This document shows positions 1 through 6,124 of a stretch of DNA of 10,416 nucleotides, in pieces. Under the pieces are notes generated by a model that ran no database searches, was not told where the DNA came from, and worked only from the letters and a program-made list of their open reading frames with translations. How positions within the stretch are numbered: position 1 is the stretch's first letter; each line of letters opens with the position of its first letter. Position numbers and translations under genes: made by a program. The DNA comes from Bacteroidales bacterium (GTDB lineage: Bacteria; Bacteroidota; Bacteroidia; Bacteroidales; Muribaculaceae), in NCBI GenBank assembly GCA_014800065.1, contig JAAVGX010000073.1, forward strand, positions 1 to 10,416, in the 5' to 3' direction.

Positions 1-63
1 GAATAGGTCCTATTGGAATAATTTGATTGGGGGCGGTTTGGACGTGTGCGGGGTTCTTTTTTT

Positions 64-111
64 CGAGCTGACGCTCGGGGGTGGATACAAGATGAGGCTT
101 GTGCGGCGTTG
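64..111 (+). repeat. Dispersed repeat, copy A
   Basis: These 48 bases align without gaps to 571-618 with 38 identities. The copy begins with a small inverted repeat, CGAGC-tgac-GCTCG (64-68 with 73-77). Read in the frame that is open in the second copy, the ten differences fall 4, 4 and 2 on first, second and third codon positions. That pattern does not suggest protein-level selection, so I treat it as non-coding repeat DNA. A shorter motif just upstream, GGCGGTTTGGACGTG at 31-45, recurs with one change at 626-640. Family and mobility are unknown. Confidence 0.55.
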
Positions 112-179
112 CGTTTTTGTTGTTTTAGCCTGATTTAACGGGAACAGGCGGTGATAGTACTGATTTTGTCAATGTTATT

Positions 180-211
180 TTTGGATATTCGGTGTTTTGT
201 GTTTAACTTTG
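180..211 (+). promoter_or_regulatory. Bacteroidales-type promoter of the small-RNA candidate
   Basis: A TTTG box lies at 180-183 and TAACTTTG at 204-211, matching the -33 TTTG and -7 TAnnTTTG consensus with a 20-base spacer. The 12 bases around the -33 box (173-184, TGTTATTTTTGG) are identical to those at 751-762 in the promoter of the YitT-family gene. Transcription would start a few bases after 211. No protein gene follows for almost 600 bases, but a terminator-like hairpin does. Confidence 0.6.
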
Positions 212-216
212 TAGCG

Positions 217-309
217 TCAGATATATTGCAGAGCGCGAAAATGTCTTTAGTCTGCGAAGGTTCAGTGACACGAGGAGGGAGGGCATTCTACCCTCCTTAT
301 TTTTTTATT
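217..309 (+). ncRNA. Candidate small RNA with own promoter and terminator
   Basis: About 93 bases lie between a good promoter (180-211) and a strong intrinsic terminator (276-309). An internal hairpin is visible: TTGCAGA at 226-232 pairs with TCTGCGA at 251-257 with one G-U pair and an 18-base loop. No tRNA, SRP or 6S signature is apparent to me. A 28-codon ATG-initiated frame starts at 241, but it runs straight through the terminator stem and is unlikely to be the purpose of the transcript. The start is estimated from the promoter and the end from the T-run. I do not recognise an RNA family, so the function is unknown. Confidence 0.4.
276..309 (+). terminator. Intrinsic terminator of the small-RNA candidate
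   Basis: An eight-pair stem, AGGGAGGG (276-283) with CCCTCCTT (291-298), includes one G-T wobble. It closes a 7-base loop, CATTCTA, and is followed by a T-rich tail (300-309) with seven consecutive T. This is the clearest rho-independent terminator in the window. Confidence 0.75.
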
Positions 310-570
310 ATGAGTCATTCATAGAGCTTCCCAGACTGCGTTATTACGAGAATTGCACTAAAATGTTGATTGTTTTTCTCAACACTTTCGTATAACATAT
401 ACTGTCTGGTTATCCTTATTAATAAAAGTTGCGGTTGCTTGAGAGATATCTCACGATATCGCCTCTACTCCTTTGGTAGGATTGCCTTGGATACCCAGGT
501 TCCGCTTTGCTTCATCCGGAGCTGTTGACGATGGCGGAGTTGCCGGGCTCTTTTGCATTGGCGGGGTTGC

Positions 571-618
571 CGAGCTGAAGCTCGGGGCCGGAGACAAAGT
601 GCCGCTTGCGCGGGGTTG
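571..618 (+). repeat. Dispersed repeat, copy B
   Basis: This is the partner of copy A (64-111), with 38 of 48 bases identical and no gaps. Its leading inverted repeat is longer than in copy A: CCGAGCT-GA-AGCTCGG at 570-585. The motif GGCGGTTTGGGCGTG follows at 626-640, whereas in copy A the equivalent motif precedes the repeat. The two regions therefore look like differently ordered mosaics of shared modules rather than a simple duplication. Confidence 0.55.
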
Positions 619-674
619 GTTTTGTGGCGGTTTGGGCGTGGGCTTTTATTGTTTTTTTGTGGGTGGGAGTTTGA

Positions 675-693
675 GACATCGCAAAGCGATGTC
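675..693. repeat. Perfect REP-like palindrome
   Basis: GACATCGC-AAA-GCGATGTC is an eight-pair perfect inverted repeat with a 3-base centre, so the transcript would form a stable hairpin in either direction. It lies 114 bases before the first gene and upstream of that gene's promoter, so it is not part of the gene's leader. No T-run follows, which argues against a terminator. A REP-like intergenic repeat or a protein-binding site are the likelier readings. Confidence 0.5.
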
Positions 694-757
694 CGTACTG
701 GCTGATTTGTCGGGATTTGTCTTGGATTATTTTGATTTTGTATTGCTGTTTGTTATT

Positions 758-789
758 TTTGGAAGTTTTGTATAAAAGCTGTAATTTTG
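758..789 (+). promoter_or_regulatory. Promoter of the YitT-family gene
   Basis: TTTG at 758-761 and TAATTTTG at 782-789 fit the Bacteroides -33/-7 consensus with a 20-base spacer. Transcription should start near 795, leaving a leader of only about a dozen bases before the ATG at 807. This supports the chosen start and leaves no room for a riboswitch. Confidence 0.65.
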
Positions 790-806
790 TGGTCTAATTT
801 AGTGGT

Positions 807-1760
807 ATGGCTCAGAAGTACAGTGATCTTTGGCGCACTTCGCGCGACTATTTCTTCATCACGTTCGGCATGGCTCTCTATGCCTTTGGTTTTTGTGGAT
901 TTATCTTGCCTGAAAAGGTTGTTATCGGTGGATTGGCCGGTATCGGCACTATTGTTTACCTGACCACAGGTATTCCTGTTGCAATCACACAGTATGCTTG
1001 CAATCTTATACTTTTGGCGCTGGCCTATAAACTGGTAGGTAAAAAATTTGTGCTTGGAACTATCTTCGGGGCGACCATGATTTCAGTGTTTGTGGGTATT
1101 TTCCAGCCTCTGCTCGAACATGGCTTCACGCAGGAGCCATTCATGAACATCGTTGTGGGTGCTCTGCTTGCCGGATTGGGCGTAGGTATTGCATTCACAC
1201 ACAATGGTTCCAGCGGAGGCACTGACATTATCGCCGCCATTGTGTCCAAATTCAGCACGATAAGTGTTGGACGCACAATGCAGTACACTGATATTATAAT
1301 TATCTCCAGCTCATACCTGCTGTTCCATAATGTGGAGCGTACGGTTTTCGGTTACATAGTGCTTCTGATTGCATCCACCACAGCTGACTGGGTGATCAAC
1401 TCCAACCGTTCCTCGGTGCAATTCACCATTTTTTCTCAGAAATGGGAAGAGATTGCCACTGCCATCAACAACGATGCCAAGCGCGGATGCACAGTGCTTA
1501 ATGGTATGGGTTGGTACTCCAAGCACGATGTGAAAGTGCTTCTGGTGGTTTGCCGCCGAGTGGAATCCATCACCATATCGCGCATCATCAAGAGCATCGA
1601 CAGCGATGCCTTCATCACCCAGGCCAATGTGAGCGGTGTGTTCGGCAAAGGCTTCGACGAGTTGAAGGTGAAAATGAAGGTTCCCGGAAAGGAAGCGCAG
1701 AGCAACTCGCTTCTGTCCAAAGCCCTGCACCAGGAGCGCCCTACCCAACCGCAGGAATAA
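807..1760 (+). CDS. YitT family membrane protein (DUF161 + DUF2179)
   Basis: This 317-residue protein has the two-part layout of the YitT family. A hydrophobic N-terminal membrane region (about residues 14-195, five or six segments) is followed by a soluble DUF2179 domain (about 205-290). The family hallmark is the glycine-rich loop HNGSSGGTDIIA at residues 132-143; VIGGLAGIG at 39-47 is also typical. The soluble part shows RGCTVLNGMGWYS and the closing FITQANVSGVFGKGFD. YitT proteins are cytoplasmic-membrane proteins whose substrate is not established; transport is inferred from topology. The C-terminal 25 residues are a polar tail. The start is supported by a promoter placing transcription about 12 bases upstream. 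It is the first gene of a likely three-gene + strand group, 68 bases before the next. The family call is secure; a precise function cannot be given. Confidence 0.93.
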   Translation: MAQKYSDLWRTSRDYFFITFGMALYAFGFCGFILPEKVVIGGLAGIGTIVYLTTGIPVAITQYACNLILLALAYKLVGKKFVLGTIFGATMISVFVGIFQPLLEHGFTQEPFMNIVVGALLAGLGVGIAFTHNGSSGGTDIIAAIVSKFSTISVGRTMQYTDIIIISSSYLLFHNVERTVFGYIVLLIASTTADWVINSNRSSVQFTIFSQKWEEIATAINNDAKRGCTVLNGMGWYSKHDVKVLLVVCRRVESITISRIIKSIDSDAFITQANVSGVFGKGFDELKVKMKVPGKEAQSNSLLSKALHQERPTQPQE

Positions 1761-1783
1761 TGTAAGATTTCCCTATCGGGAAC

Positions 1784-1812
1784 ACTTGATGACATTAGGT
1801 TCAAGTCATCGA
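1784..1812 (+). promoter_or_regulatory. Two competing hairpins before the lipoprotein gene
   Basis: In the 68-base gap between the YitT-family gene and the lipoprotein gene, ACTTGA (1784-1789) can pair with TCAAGT (1801-1806), or GATGAC (1788-1793) can pair with GTCATC (1805-1810). The two pairings share bases and exclude each other. A third small hairpin, TTCCC-TATC-GGGAA, lies just before at 1769-1782. There is no T-run and no good TAnnTTTG box, so this may be a processing or regulatory element within a transcript from 758-789. It may also be chance. Confidence 0.25.
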
Positions 1813-1828
1813 AATATACCAATCTATA

Positions 1829-2755
1829 ATGAAAAGATTTTCTCCGTTATACATCATCCTATTACTTGTCGCACTGACAGGATGTAACGCCGACGTCTTC
1901 CTTGACGGCCCGGACATTCCTGAGTACCAAAGTGTTACAATAGAGGGCGACGGCGGTGGGGCCACGTTTAAAATTCCCACGAAAGGACTCGAATCCGTGT
2001 CATTGGATTTGATGAGTTCCGAGCAGGTCTATTGCCATTATTTCAATCGTTCGGGTGAAGAAATAGCACCGGAATCGCCCGTATGGGATGTTCACAAGAT
2101 TGTGCTTGAGAATCAGTTCACCAAGCTGGAATGTGTGCTCAACGGGTCCGAACTTTCCGTGCACAGCATATGCTCCACACGCCCAAGCAATGTTGAACGC
2201 ACTATCCGGCTTGAATACAGTTACGGTGCGCGCTTTATAGATGTGACCATACTCCCCGGGAAGCCGATTCAATTTGCAGGCATAAACTATACCACAAACC
2301 TGAGCACCGATTCCCGAGCTCAGGTACACAGCCGACTGAAAACGTTCAACAACAACGGTCCGATACCGCAGAAGCTGACAGTCTACCCCTATCTGAACGA
2401 GCCGGCATCCGTGCTGGTAGAGCCCCGGCAGTCAGCCTCGTGGCTCAACAGCAAACAATTCACCATGGAAGTACCGCTGTACTCCAACGGGCAATGGGTC
2501 ATGGAGCAAATGGATAACCTAACAATAGGAAGCAGATATCCCTACCCGGTAGCCGAATGGGATATTCAGGTAGAAATTGAAGTCCCCGCCAATTCCCGCA
2601 TCATGGTCTTTACCGACGTTATCTATACCGGTGCAATAATTGAAGGTCAAATGCTATTCCGCAACGAGGTTCTGGACCTTACCTTCAGCGAGGAAGTTAC
2701 TGTAAAATCACTTTATCCTACCGCATATGAAATCAGAAGCGAACTTGCTGAATAG
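1829..2755 (+). CDS. Lipoprotein of unknown function, BACON-like N-terminal half
   Basis: I do not recognise this 308-residue protein as a named family. It begins with a lipoprotein signal: charged start MKRF, hydrophobic core, and lipobox LTGC with the modified cysteine at residue 19. The mature protein should be a lipid-anchored envelope protein. Residues about 35-145 look like an all-beta domain: a strand and Gly-rich turn (VTIEGDGGGATFKIP) at one end and LEYSYGARFIDVTILPGK at the other. This resembles the BACON fold seen in many Bacteroidales surface proteins, but that is a pattern judgement. Residues 150-308 form a second, mostly beta region with no motif I can name. The gene overlaps the next one by 29 bases in another frame, suggesting cotranslation and a shared role at the outer membrane. 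Confidence 0.8.
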   Translation: MKRFSPLYIILLLVALTGCNADVFLDGPDIPEYQSVTIEGDGGGATFKIPTKGLESVSLDLMSSEQVYCHYFNRSGEEIAPESPVWDVHKIVLENQFTKLECVLNGSELSVHSICSTRPSNVERTIRLEYSYGARFIDVTILPGKPIQFAGINYTTNLSTDSRAQVHSRLKTFNNNGPIPQKLTVYPYLNEPASVLVEPRQSASWLNSKQFTMEVPLYSNGQWVMEQMDNLTIGSRYPYPVAEWDIQVEIEVPANSRIMVFTDVIYTGAIIEGQMLFRNEVLDLTFSEEVTVKSLYPTAYEIRSELAE

Positions 2756-3932
2756 AGTGCGTGTGCTGTTGCTGCTCATAGCTATTGGAGCGATTAGCGG
2801 CCACGCCGATACCATACCGTCGATGTTTTCCCTTCCCTTGGAGTGGCGTATCGGCGGTCAGGTTACAGCAGGCGGCATACTTCGCAGTAACGCCTATCTC
2901 AAAGGCGATAACGAGTTCGATAAAAAAGCCGGGGCTTCAGTTGGCGGTAATGTGCGAGCCGATTTCAGCTTCAATCCCTCAACACGCGAGGGAATGCTCT
3001 ACAAGGGCTTATATCAAGGCATCGGAATAGGTGTAAACAGCTATTCACCCTCCCAATTATTGGGCACTCCCATTTCAATGTATGTTTTCCAAGGAATGCC
3101 GATTGCACACTTAAGTCGGCAGATTACCTTCGGATACGAGTGGGAGTTCGGCGCCGCATTCGGATGGAAACACTACGATGCAAACACCTCTCAGAGCAAT
3201 GTTGCAGTGGGGAGTTCTGTTACCGCCCATATGGGTATCAAATTCAAAATCGATTATAAACTATCGCAACGCTGGGTAATGACTCTCGGAGTTGGTGCGA
3301 ACCACTATTCCAACGGCAATACAGCGTGGCCTAACGGCGGAGTGAACACACTCGGCGGAACGGTAGGCATCGCTTACATCCTCAACCCCCAAACGCCCCT
3401 ACCCCATGCTGACAGCGAGCTCCGTGCCGAGGCCGACCGTCGGCGATGGATGTTCGATATCATAGCCTACGGAGCCTGGCGAAAAAGAGCAGTGACGGTG
3501 GATGATCCGCCCGAACCGATGCTATGCCCGGGTAAATTCGGTGTGGCAGGTGTGCAATTTGCGCCTTTGTACTGTTTGAACCGCTTTGTAGCCATTGGGC
3601 CGTCGCTCGACTTACAATGGGATGAGAGCGGTGGCCTTGAGCCCTACTGGGTGGAAGGATCCTATTACGAGAATATAAAATTCGAACGTCCTCCTTTCGG
3701 CAAGCAAATCAGTGCGGGTCTCTCAGCACACGCTGAGCTGACGTTGCCCATTTTCTCGGTCAACGCAGGCCTGGGTTTCGACATGGTTACGCCCAAAGGC
3801 GACCACGCGTTCTATCAATCGCTGACTTTGAAGACCTTCGTGACCAAGAAAATCTTTATCAACGCAGGCTATCGGTTAGGCAACTTCAAAACACCCCGAA
3901 ATCTCATGCTGGGCTTCGGGGTACGCCTCTAA
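2727..3932 (+). CDS. Outer-membrane barrel resembling lipid A 3-O-deacylase / acyloxyacyl hydrolase
   Basis: This 401-residue protein has a Sec signal peptide (hydrophobic residues 12-24, likely cleavage after GHA at 25-27) and then amphipathic beta strands ending in FGVRL, as in an outer-membrane barrel. The diagnostic segment is NHYSNGNTAWPNGGVNTLG at residues 192-210. Its His193-x-Ser195-Asn core matches the catalytic H-x-S-N of the PagL-type lipid A deacylase family, which removes an acyl chain from lipid A at the outer membrane. PagL itself is below 200 residues; this protein is about twice that, with a second beta-rich half (about 240-401). In P. aeruginosa PagL a Glu sits 14 residues after the His; here that position is Asn207, so activity is uncertain. 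The ATG at 2727 lies inside the lipoprotein gene; GTG at 2757 is an alternative start that would give a shorter signal peptide. Confidence 0.75.
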   Translation: MKSEANLLNRVRVLLLLIAIGAISGHADTIPSMFSLPLEWRIGGQVTAGGILRSNAYLKGDNEFDKKAGASVGGNVRADFSFNPSTREGMLYKGLYQGIGIGVNSYSPSQLLGTPISMYVFQGMPIAHLSRQITFGYEWEFGAAFGWKHYDANTSQSNVAVGSSVTAHMGIKFKIDYKLSQRWVMTLGVGANHYSNGNTAWPNGGVNTLGGTVGIAYILNPQTPLPHADSELRAEADRRRWMFDIIAYGAWRKRAVTVDDPPEPMLCPGKFGVAGVQFAPLYCLNRFVAIGPSLDLQWDESGGLEPYWVEGSYYENIKFERPPFGKQISAGLSAHAELTLPIFSVNAGLGFDMVTPKGDHAFYQSLTLKTFVTKKIFINAGYRLGNFKTPRNLMLGFGVRL

Positions 3933-3945
3933 ACCAAATTCAATT

Positions 3946-4512
3946 CTACTTTGTAGTACGGATGCCCGGGATGCGCCCTCCCCGATTATAGGTTCTGGCA
4001 TAATACGGCTCGTCGAAGGTACTTATTCTCACACCCATGCTCGATGAGGCGTGTATAAAGGAATTATCACCTATATATATACCCACATGCCCCACTCGCG
4101 TACCATTGCCGGCGGTGTTGAAGAAAACAAGGTCGCCCGGCGAAAGCTGTTCGCGACTCAGCGGAATGCAGTATTCAAACTGTTTAACAGAATTACGCGG
4201 AAGCTTTATGCCTGCAACATCCTGATATATGGTCCACACCAACCCCGAGCAATCTGTACCTTTTCGAGTGTAACCGCCATACTTATATTTAGTACCAATC
4301 CATCGCCGTGCTTCCTTGATAATTGCCTGCGCAACCTCAGGATGCACCCGTTCGCCACGCTGACCTTTGCCTGGTTTGGATGGTTTCTCTACGGGTGTAT
4401 ATTCTATGGGCAAAGGATAGGTATCGGGGGTTTCAAGCACTGCCCTGCTCTTACTTTTGCAACCGCCAAGTATAAGCGCTCCTGTAATACAAACTAAAAT
4501 GATTGGTTTCAT
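3946..4512 (-). CDS. NlpC/P60 (C40) cell-wall endopeptidase lipoprotein
   Basis: This 188-residue protein has a lipobox, LGGC, with lipidated Cys18, a Pro/Lys-rich linker (about 20-57), and an NlpC/P60 domain from about 58 to the end. The catalytic residues are visible: Cys88 in TDCSGLVW, His142 in VGHVGIYIG, and His154 in FIHASSS. YKYGGYTRKGTDCSG is the usual approach to the nucleophile, and SPGDLVFF at 124-131 is also canonical. Proteins of this type cleave peptide stems of peptidoglycan, usually the D-Glu to diamino acid bond, in the periplasm; substrate and partner are inference. The gene is convergent with the deacylase-like gene (13-base gap) and divergent from ispE. Its predicted -7 box ends only five bases before the ATG, so the mRNA may be almost leaderless. 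Confidence 0.93.
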   Translation of the reverse strand: MKPIILVCITGALILGGCKSKSRAVLETPDTYPLPIEYTPVEKPSKPGKGQRGERVHPEVAQAIIKEARRWIGTKYKYGGYTRKGTDCSGLVWTIYQDVAGIKLPRNSVKQFEYCIPLSREQLSPGDLVFFNTAGNGTRVGHVGIYIGDNSFIHASSSMGVRISTFDEPYYARTYNRGGRIPGIRTTK

Positions 4513-4516
4513 ATTG

Positions 4517-4548
4517 CAAATTTAGCTCATTCAACGCATTTTTCGTAA
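4517..4548 (-). promoter_or_regulatory. Candidate promoter of the NlpC/P60 gene
   Basis: On the minus strand TAAATTTG covers 4524 down to 4517 and matches the -7 consensus. The expected -33 position (4548-4545) reads TTAC, a poor match to TTTG. The -7 box ends five bases before the ATG at 4512, so transcription would begin at or very near the start codon. The site overlaps the opposing ispE promoter. Confidence 0.4.
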
Positions 4549-4553
4549 CTTCG
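4521..4553 (+). promoter_or_regulatory. Candidate promoter of ispE
   Basis: TAACTTCG at 4546-4553 differs from TAnnTTTG at one base, with TTTA at 4521-4524 as a one-off -33 box and a 21-base spacer. Transcription would start near 4559. That places the GTG at 4556 upstream of the transcript and leaves the ATG at 4574 as first start codon, which helps decide the ispE start. Confidence 0.45.
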
Positions 4554-4573
4554 CAGTGTTAAATTTTTCGAGT

Positions 4574-5425
4574 ATGATACTTTTCCCCAACGCAAAGATT
4601 AATCTGGGTCTGCGGATTCTTAACCGTAGGCCTGACGGTTACCATAATATCTCCTCTATTTTTTTGCCTGTAGGTTGGAGAGATGTCCTTGAAATGGTAC
4701 CCTCCCAAAGCGGCGTGACCACTCTGACTCAGAGCGGGCCCAAGGCCGTGGACTGTCCACAGGAAAAGAATCTGGTGATGAAAGCTCTGCGCGCGCTCGA
4801 AAACGAACTCGCTGCACCTCTTCCTCCCACCGATATATATCTGCGCAAGAATATTCCATCAGGCGCCGGGCTGGGCGGAGGGAGCTCGGATGCCGCCTTT
4901 GCAATCATCGGGGCAAACAAACTCTATAACTTAGGGCTTACCGACGAGCAAATGGCCTCCGTAGCCGCAAAAGTTGGAGCCGACTGCCCCTTCTTCATCT
5001 TTAACCGTCCCATGCTGGTGAGCGGAACAGGCCATATACTTGAACCCGTAGAGATGCCGGTTCTTAAGGGAAAATCCGTTCTGATAGCCAAGGGCAGTGA
5101 TTCCTCCGTATCCACTGCCGAAGCTTATGCCGGGGTTCACCCCGCTCCCCTGCCCGACGGTCGGTCGCTCCTCGAAGCCACCCGTAATCTTAGCTGCGAC
5201 CTGCTGGTGAACGACTTCGAAGCGTCGATCTTCCCCTCGCACCCCGATATAGAATCCCTCAAGGCCCAAATCATGGCCTGCGGGGCATTGTACACGGCCA
5301 TGACAGGCTCAGGGGCAAGTGTGTTCGGAATTTTCGAAAGTGCCAAAATGGCAGAAGAGGCAGCCATGACCCTCACCAATTGCGACACCTTCGTCGGCGA
5401 CCTTCCTTTCATCCCTCAATCGTGA
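4574..5425 (+). CDS. ispE: 4-(cytidine 5'-diphospho)-2-C-methyl-D-erythritol kinase
   Basis: IspE phosphorylates CDP-methylerythritol with ATP in the cytoplasmic MEP route to isopentenyl diphosphate. The 283-residue protein shows all GHMP-kinase signatures: FPNAKINLGL at residues 4-13 with Lys8 of the active site, the ATP loop PSGAGLGGGSSDAA at 95-108, GADCPFF at 135-141 with the catalytic Asp137, and MTGSGASVFG at 243-252. Length is normal. A GTG at 4556 would add six residues, but typical IspE proteins begin right before FPNAKINLGL and the likely transcription start lies after that GTG, so I chose ATG 4574. It is divergent from the NlpC/P60 gene and 100 bases before grpE, with an inverted repeat between, so it is probably its own transcription unit. 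Nothing in the protein looks damaged. Confidence 0.96.
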   Translation: MILFPNAKINLGLRILNRRPDGYHNISSIFLPVGWRDVLEMVPSQSGVTTLTQSGPKAVDCPQEKNLVMKALRALENELAAPLPPTDIYLRKNIPSGAGLGGGSSDAAFAIIGANKLYNLGLTDEQMASVAAKVGADCPFFIFNRPMLVSGTGHILEPVEMPVLKGKSVLIAKGSDSSVSTAEAYAGVHPAPLPDGRSLLEATRNLSCDLLVNDFEASIFPSHPDIESLKAQIMACGALYTAMTGSGASVFGIFESAKMAEEAAMTLTNCDTFVGDLPFIPQS

Positions 5426-5463
5426 ACGTTATTACCCTCTGAGGTGTTATTATTACAAGCAGA

Positions 5464-5484
5464 GCCAAAATCCACATTTTTGGC
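5464..5484 (+). terminator. Inverted repeat between ispE and grpE (terminator or operator)
   Basis: GCCAAAA (5464-5470) and TTTTGGC (5478-5484) form a perfect seven-pair stem with a 7-base loop. A T-run follows after AAAG (5489-5493). It could end ispE transcription, although the T-run is set back by four bases. I found no good TAnnTTTG box for grpE in the gap, and no CIRCE element (TTAGCACTC with 9-base spacer), so how grpE-dnaJ is controlled is not visible. This repeat is the only operator candidate. Confidence 0.4.
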
Positions 5485-5525
5485 AAAGTTTTTGTATTAA
5501 CATTTATCAGAAAAAAGGTAATAAT

Positions 5526-6113
5526 ATGAGCGACGAAAAAGACAATCAGAACAAGTACTATAATGAGCAAGGCGAGGATGCGCCTGAAATTCTGAATGAC
5601 GTGCTGGAGGCTCAGCAGGACGATTCCGACGAGGTAGCCACCGAAGAAATGGTAGGTGAAGTGAATCTGGCCGAACAGCTCACCGCTGCACGCGAAGAGA
5701 TTGAGAAGGAAAAGAAAGAATATCTATTCCTGATGGCTGATTTCGATAACTTCCGCAAACGTGTGGTTCGCGAAAAAGCCGACCTGATAAAGAACGCCGG
5801 GGAAAAGGTTCTCAAAGGAATTCTTCCTATCGTGGACGACTTCGAGCGTGCACTGGCCGCAACCAGCGATGCCGAGTCAATGCGTCAGGGTATGGAATTA
5901 ATCTACAATAAGCTCGTCAAATTCCTCGCCGATAATGGCGTGAAGGCCATGGACAGCACCGGCGCTGATTTTAACGCCGACCTCCATGAAGCGATCGCTT
6001 CTATTCCCGCTCCTTCCGACGACCTCAAAGGAAAGGTTATCGATACTACTCAGAAAGGTTACATGATCAACGATAAGGTGCTCCGCCATGCCAAAGTGGC
6101 TGTGGGCGAATAA
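5526..6113 (+). CDS. grpE: Nucleotide exchange factor GrpE
   Basis: GrpE releases ADP from DnaK and works in the cytoplasm with DnaJ. The 195-residue protein has an acidic, disordered N-terminus (1-46), a long helix/coiled coil (about 47-95, including [17 protein letters not shown]), the [10 protein letters not shown] segment at 101-110, and the C-terminal beta domain with [13 protein letters not shown] (149-161) and the family signature region ending [11 protein letters not shown] at 185-195. Length is normal. The start follows an A-rich leader with AAGGT nine bases upstream. dnaJ begins 11 bases after the stop, so the two form an operon. No hrcA or dnaK is in the window, consistent with other Bacteroidales where dnaK lies elsewhere. 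Confidence 0.97.
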   Translation: MSDEKDNQNKYYNEQGEDAPEILNDVLEAQQDDSDEVATEEMVGEVNLAEQLTAAREEIEKEKKEYLFLMADFDNFRKRVVREKADLIKNAGEKVLKGILPIVDDFERALAATSDAESMRQGMELIYNKLVKFLADNGVKAMDSTGADFNADLHEAIASIPAPSDDLKGKVIDTTQKGYMINDKVLRHAKVAVGE

Positions 6114-6124
6114 ATTATAGACCC

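Larger units (their letters stand above)
310..757. other. Non-coding stretch with repeats and short palindromes
   Basis: I find no convincing gene here. A 100-codon + frame at 473-775 is glycine-rich and lies over repeat B and the palindrome at 675-693, so I reject it. Visible structure comprises an inverted repeat TGTTGA/TCAACA (364-369 with 379-384), GAGATATCTC at 443-452, and two 19-base direct repeats differing at three positions (532-550 and 559-577). The stretch around 601-670 is very rich in G and T: only 2 A and 8 C among 70 bases. Confidence 0.5.

Noticed and set aside
241..327. A 28-codon ATG frame inside the small-RNA candidate
   Set aside because: It reads through the terminator stem and T-run and has no recognisable protein character; the terminator explains the sequence better.
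315..398. A 27-residue minus-strand frame starting MLYESVEKNNQHF and ending QSGKLYE
   Set aside because: It looks somewhat protein-like and could be the remnant of a gene end, but it is too short, has no promoter match, and the frame closes 70 bases upstream of the ATG. I cannot support it as a gene.
473..775. A 100-codon + frame upstream of the YitT-family gene
   Set aside because: It is Gly/Phe/Val-rich, spans the repeat copy, the palindrome and the -33 box of the next gene, and the matching repeat copy at 64-111 does not preserve codon positions.
1..806. CRISPR array in the repeat-bearing region
   Set aside because: The repeats are diverged, not regularly spaced, and only two copies are present; no cas genes are nearby.
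4556..4573. GTG start adding six residues to IspE
   Set aside because: The family N-terminus begins at the ATG 4574 and the likely transcription start is downstream of the GTG.
5426..5525. CIRCE or other known heat-shock operator before grpE
   Set aside because: I looked for TTAGCACTC-N9-GAGTGCTAA and close variants and saw none.
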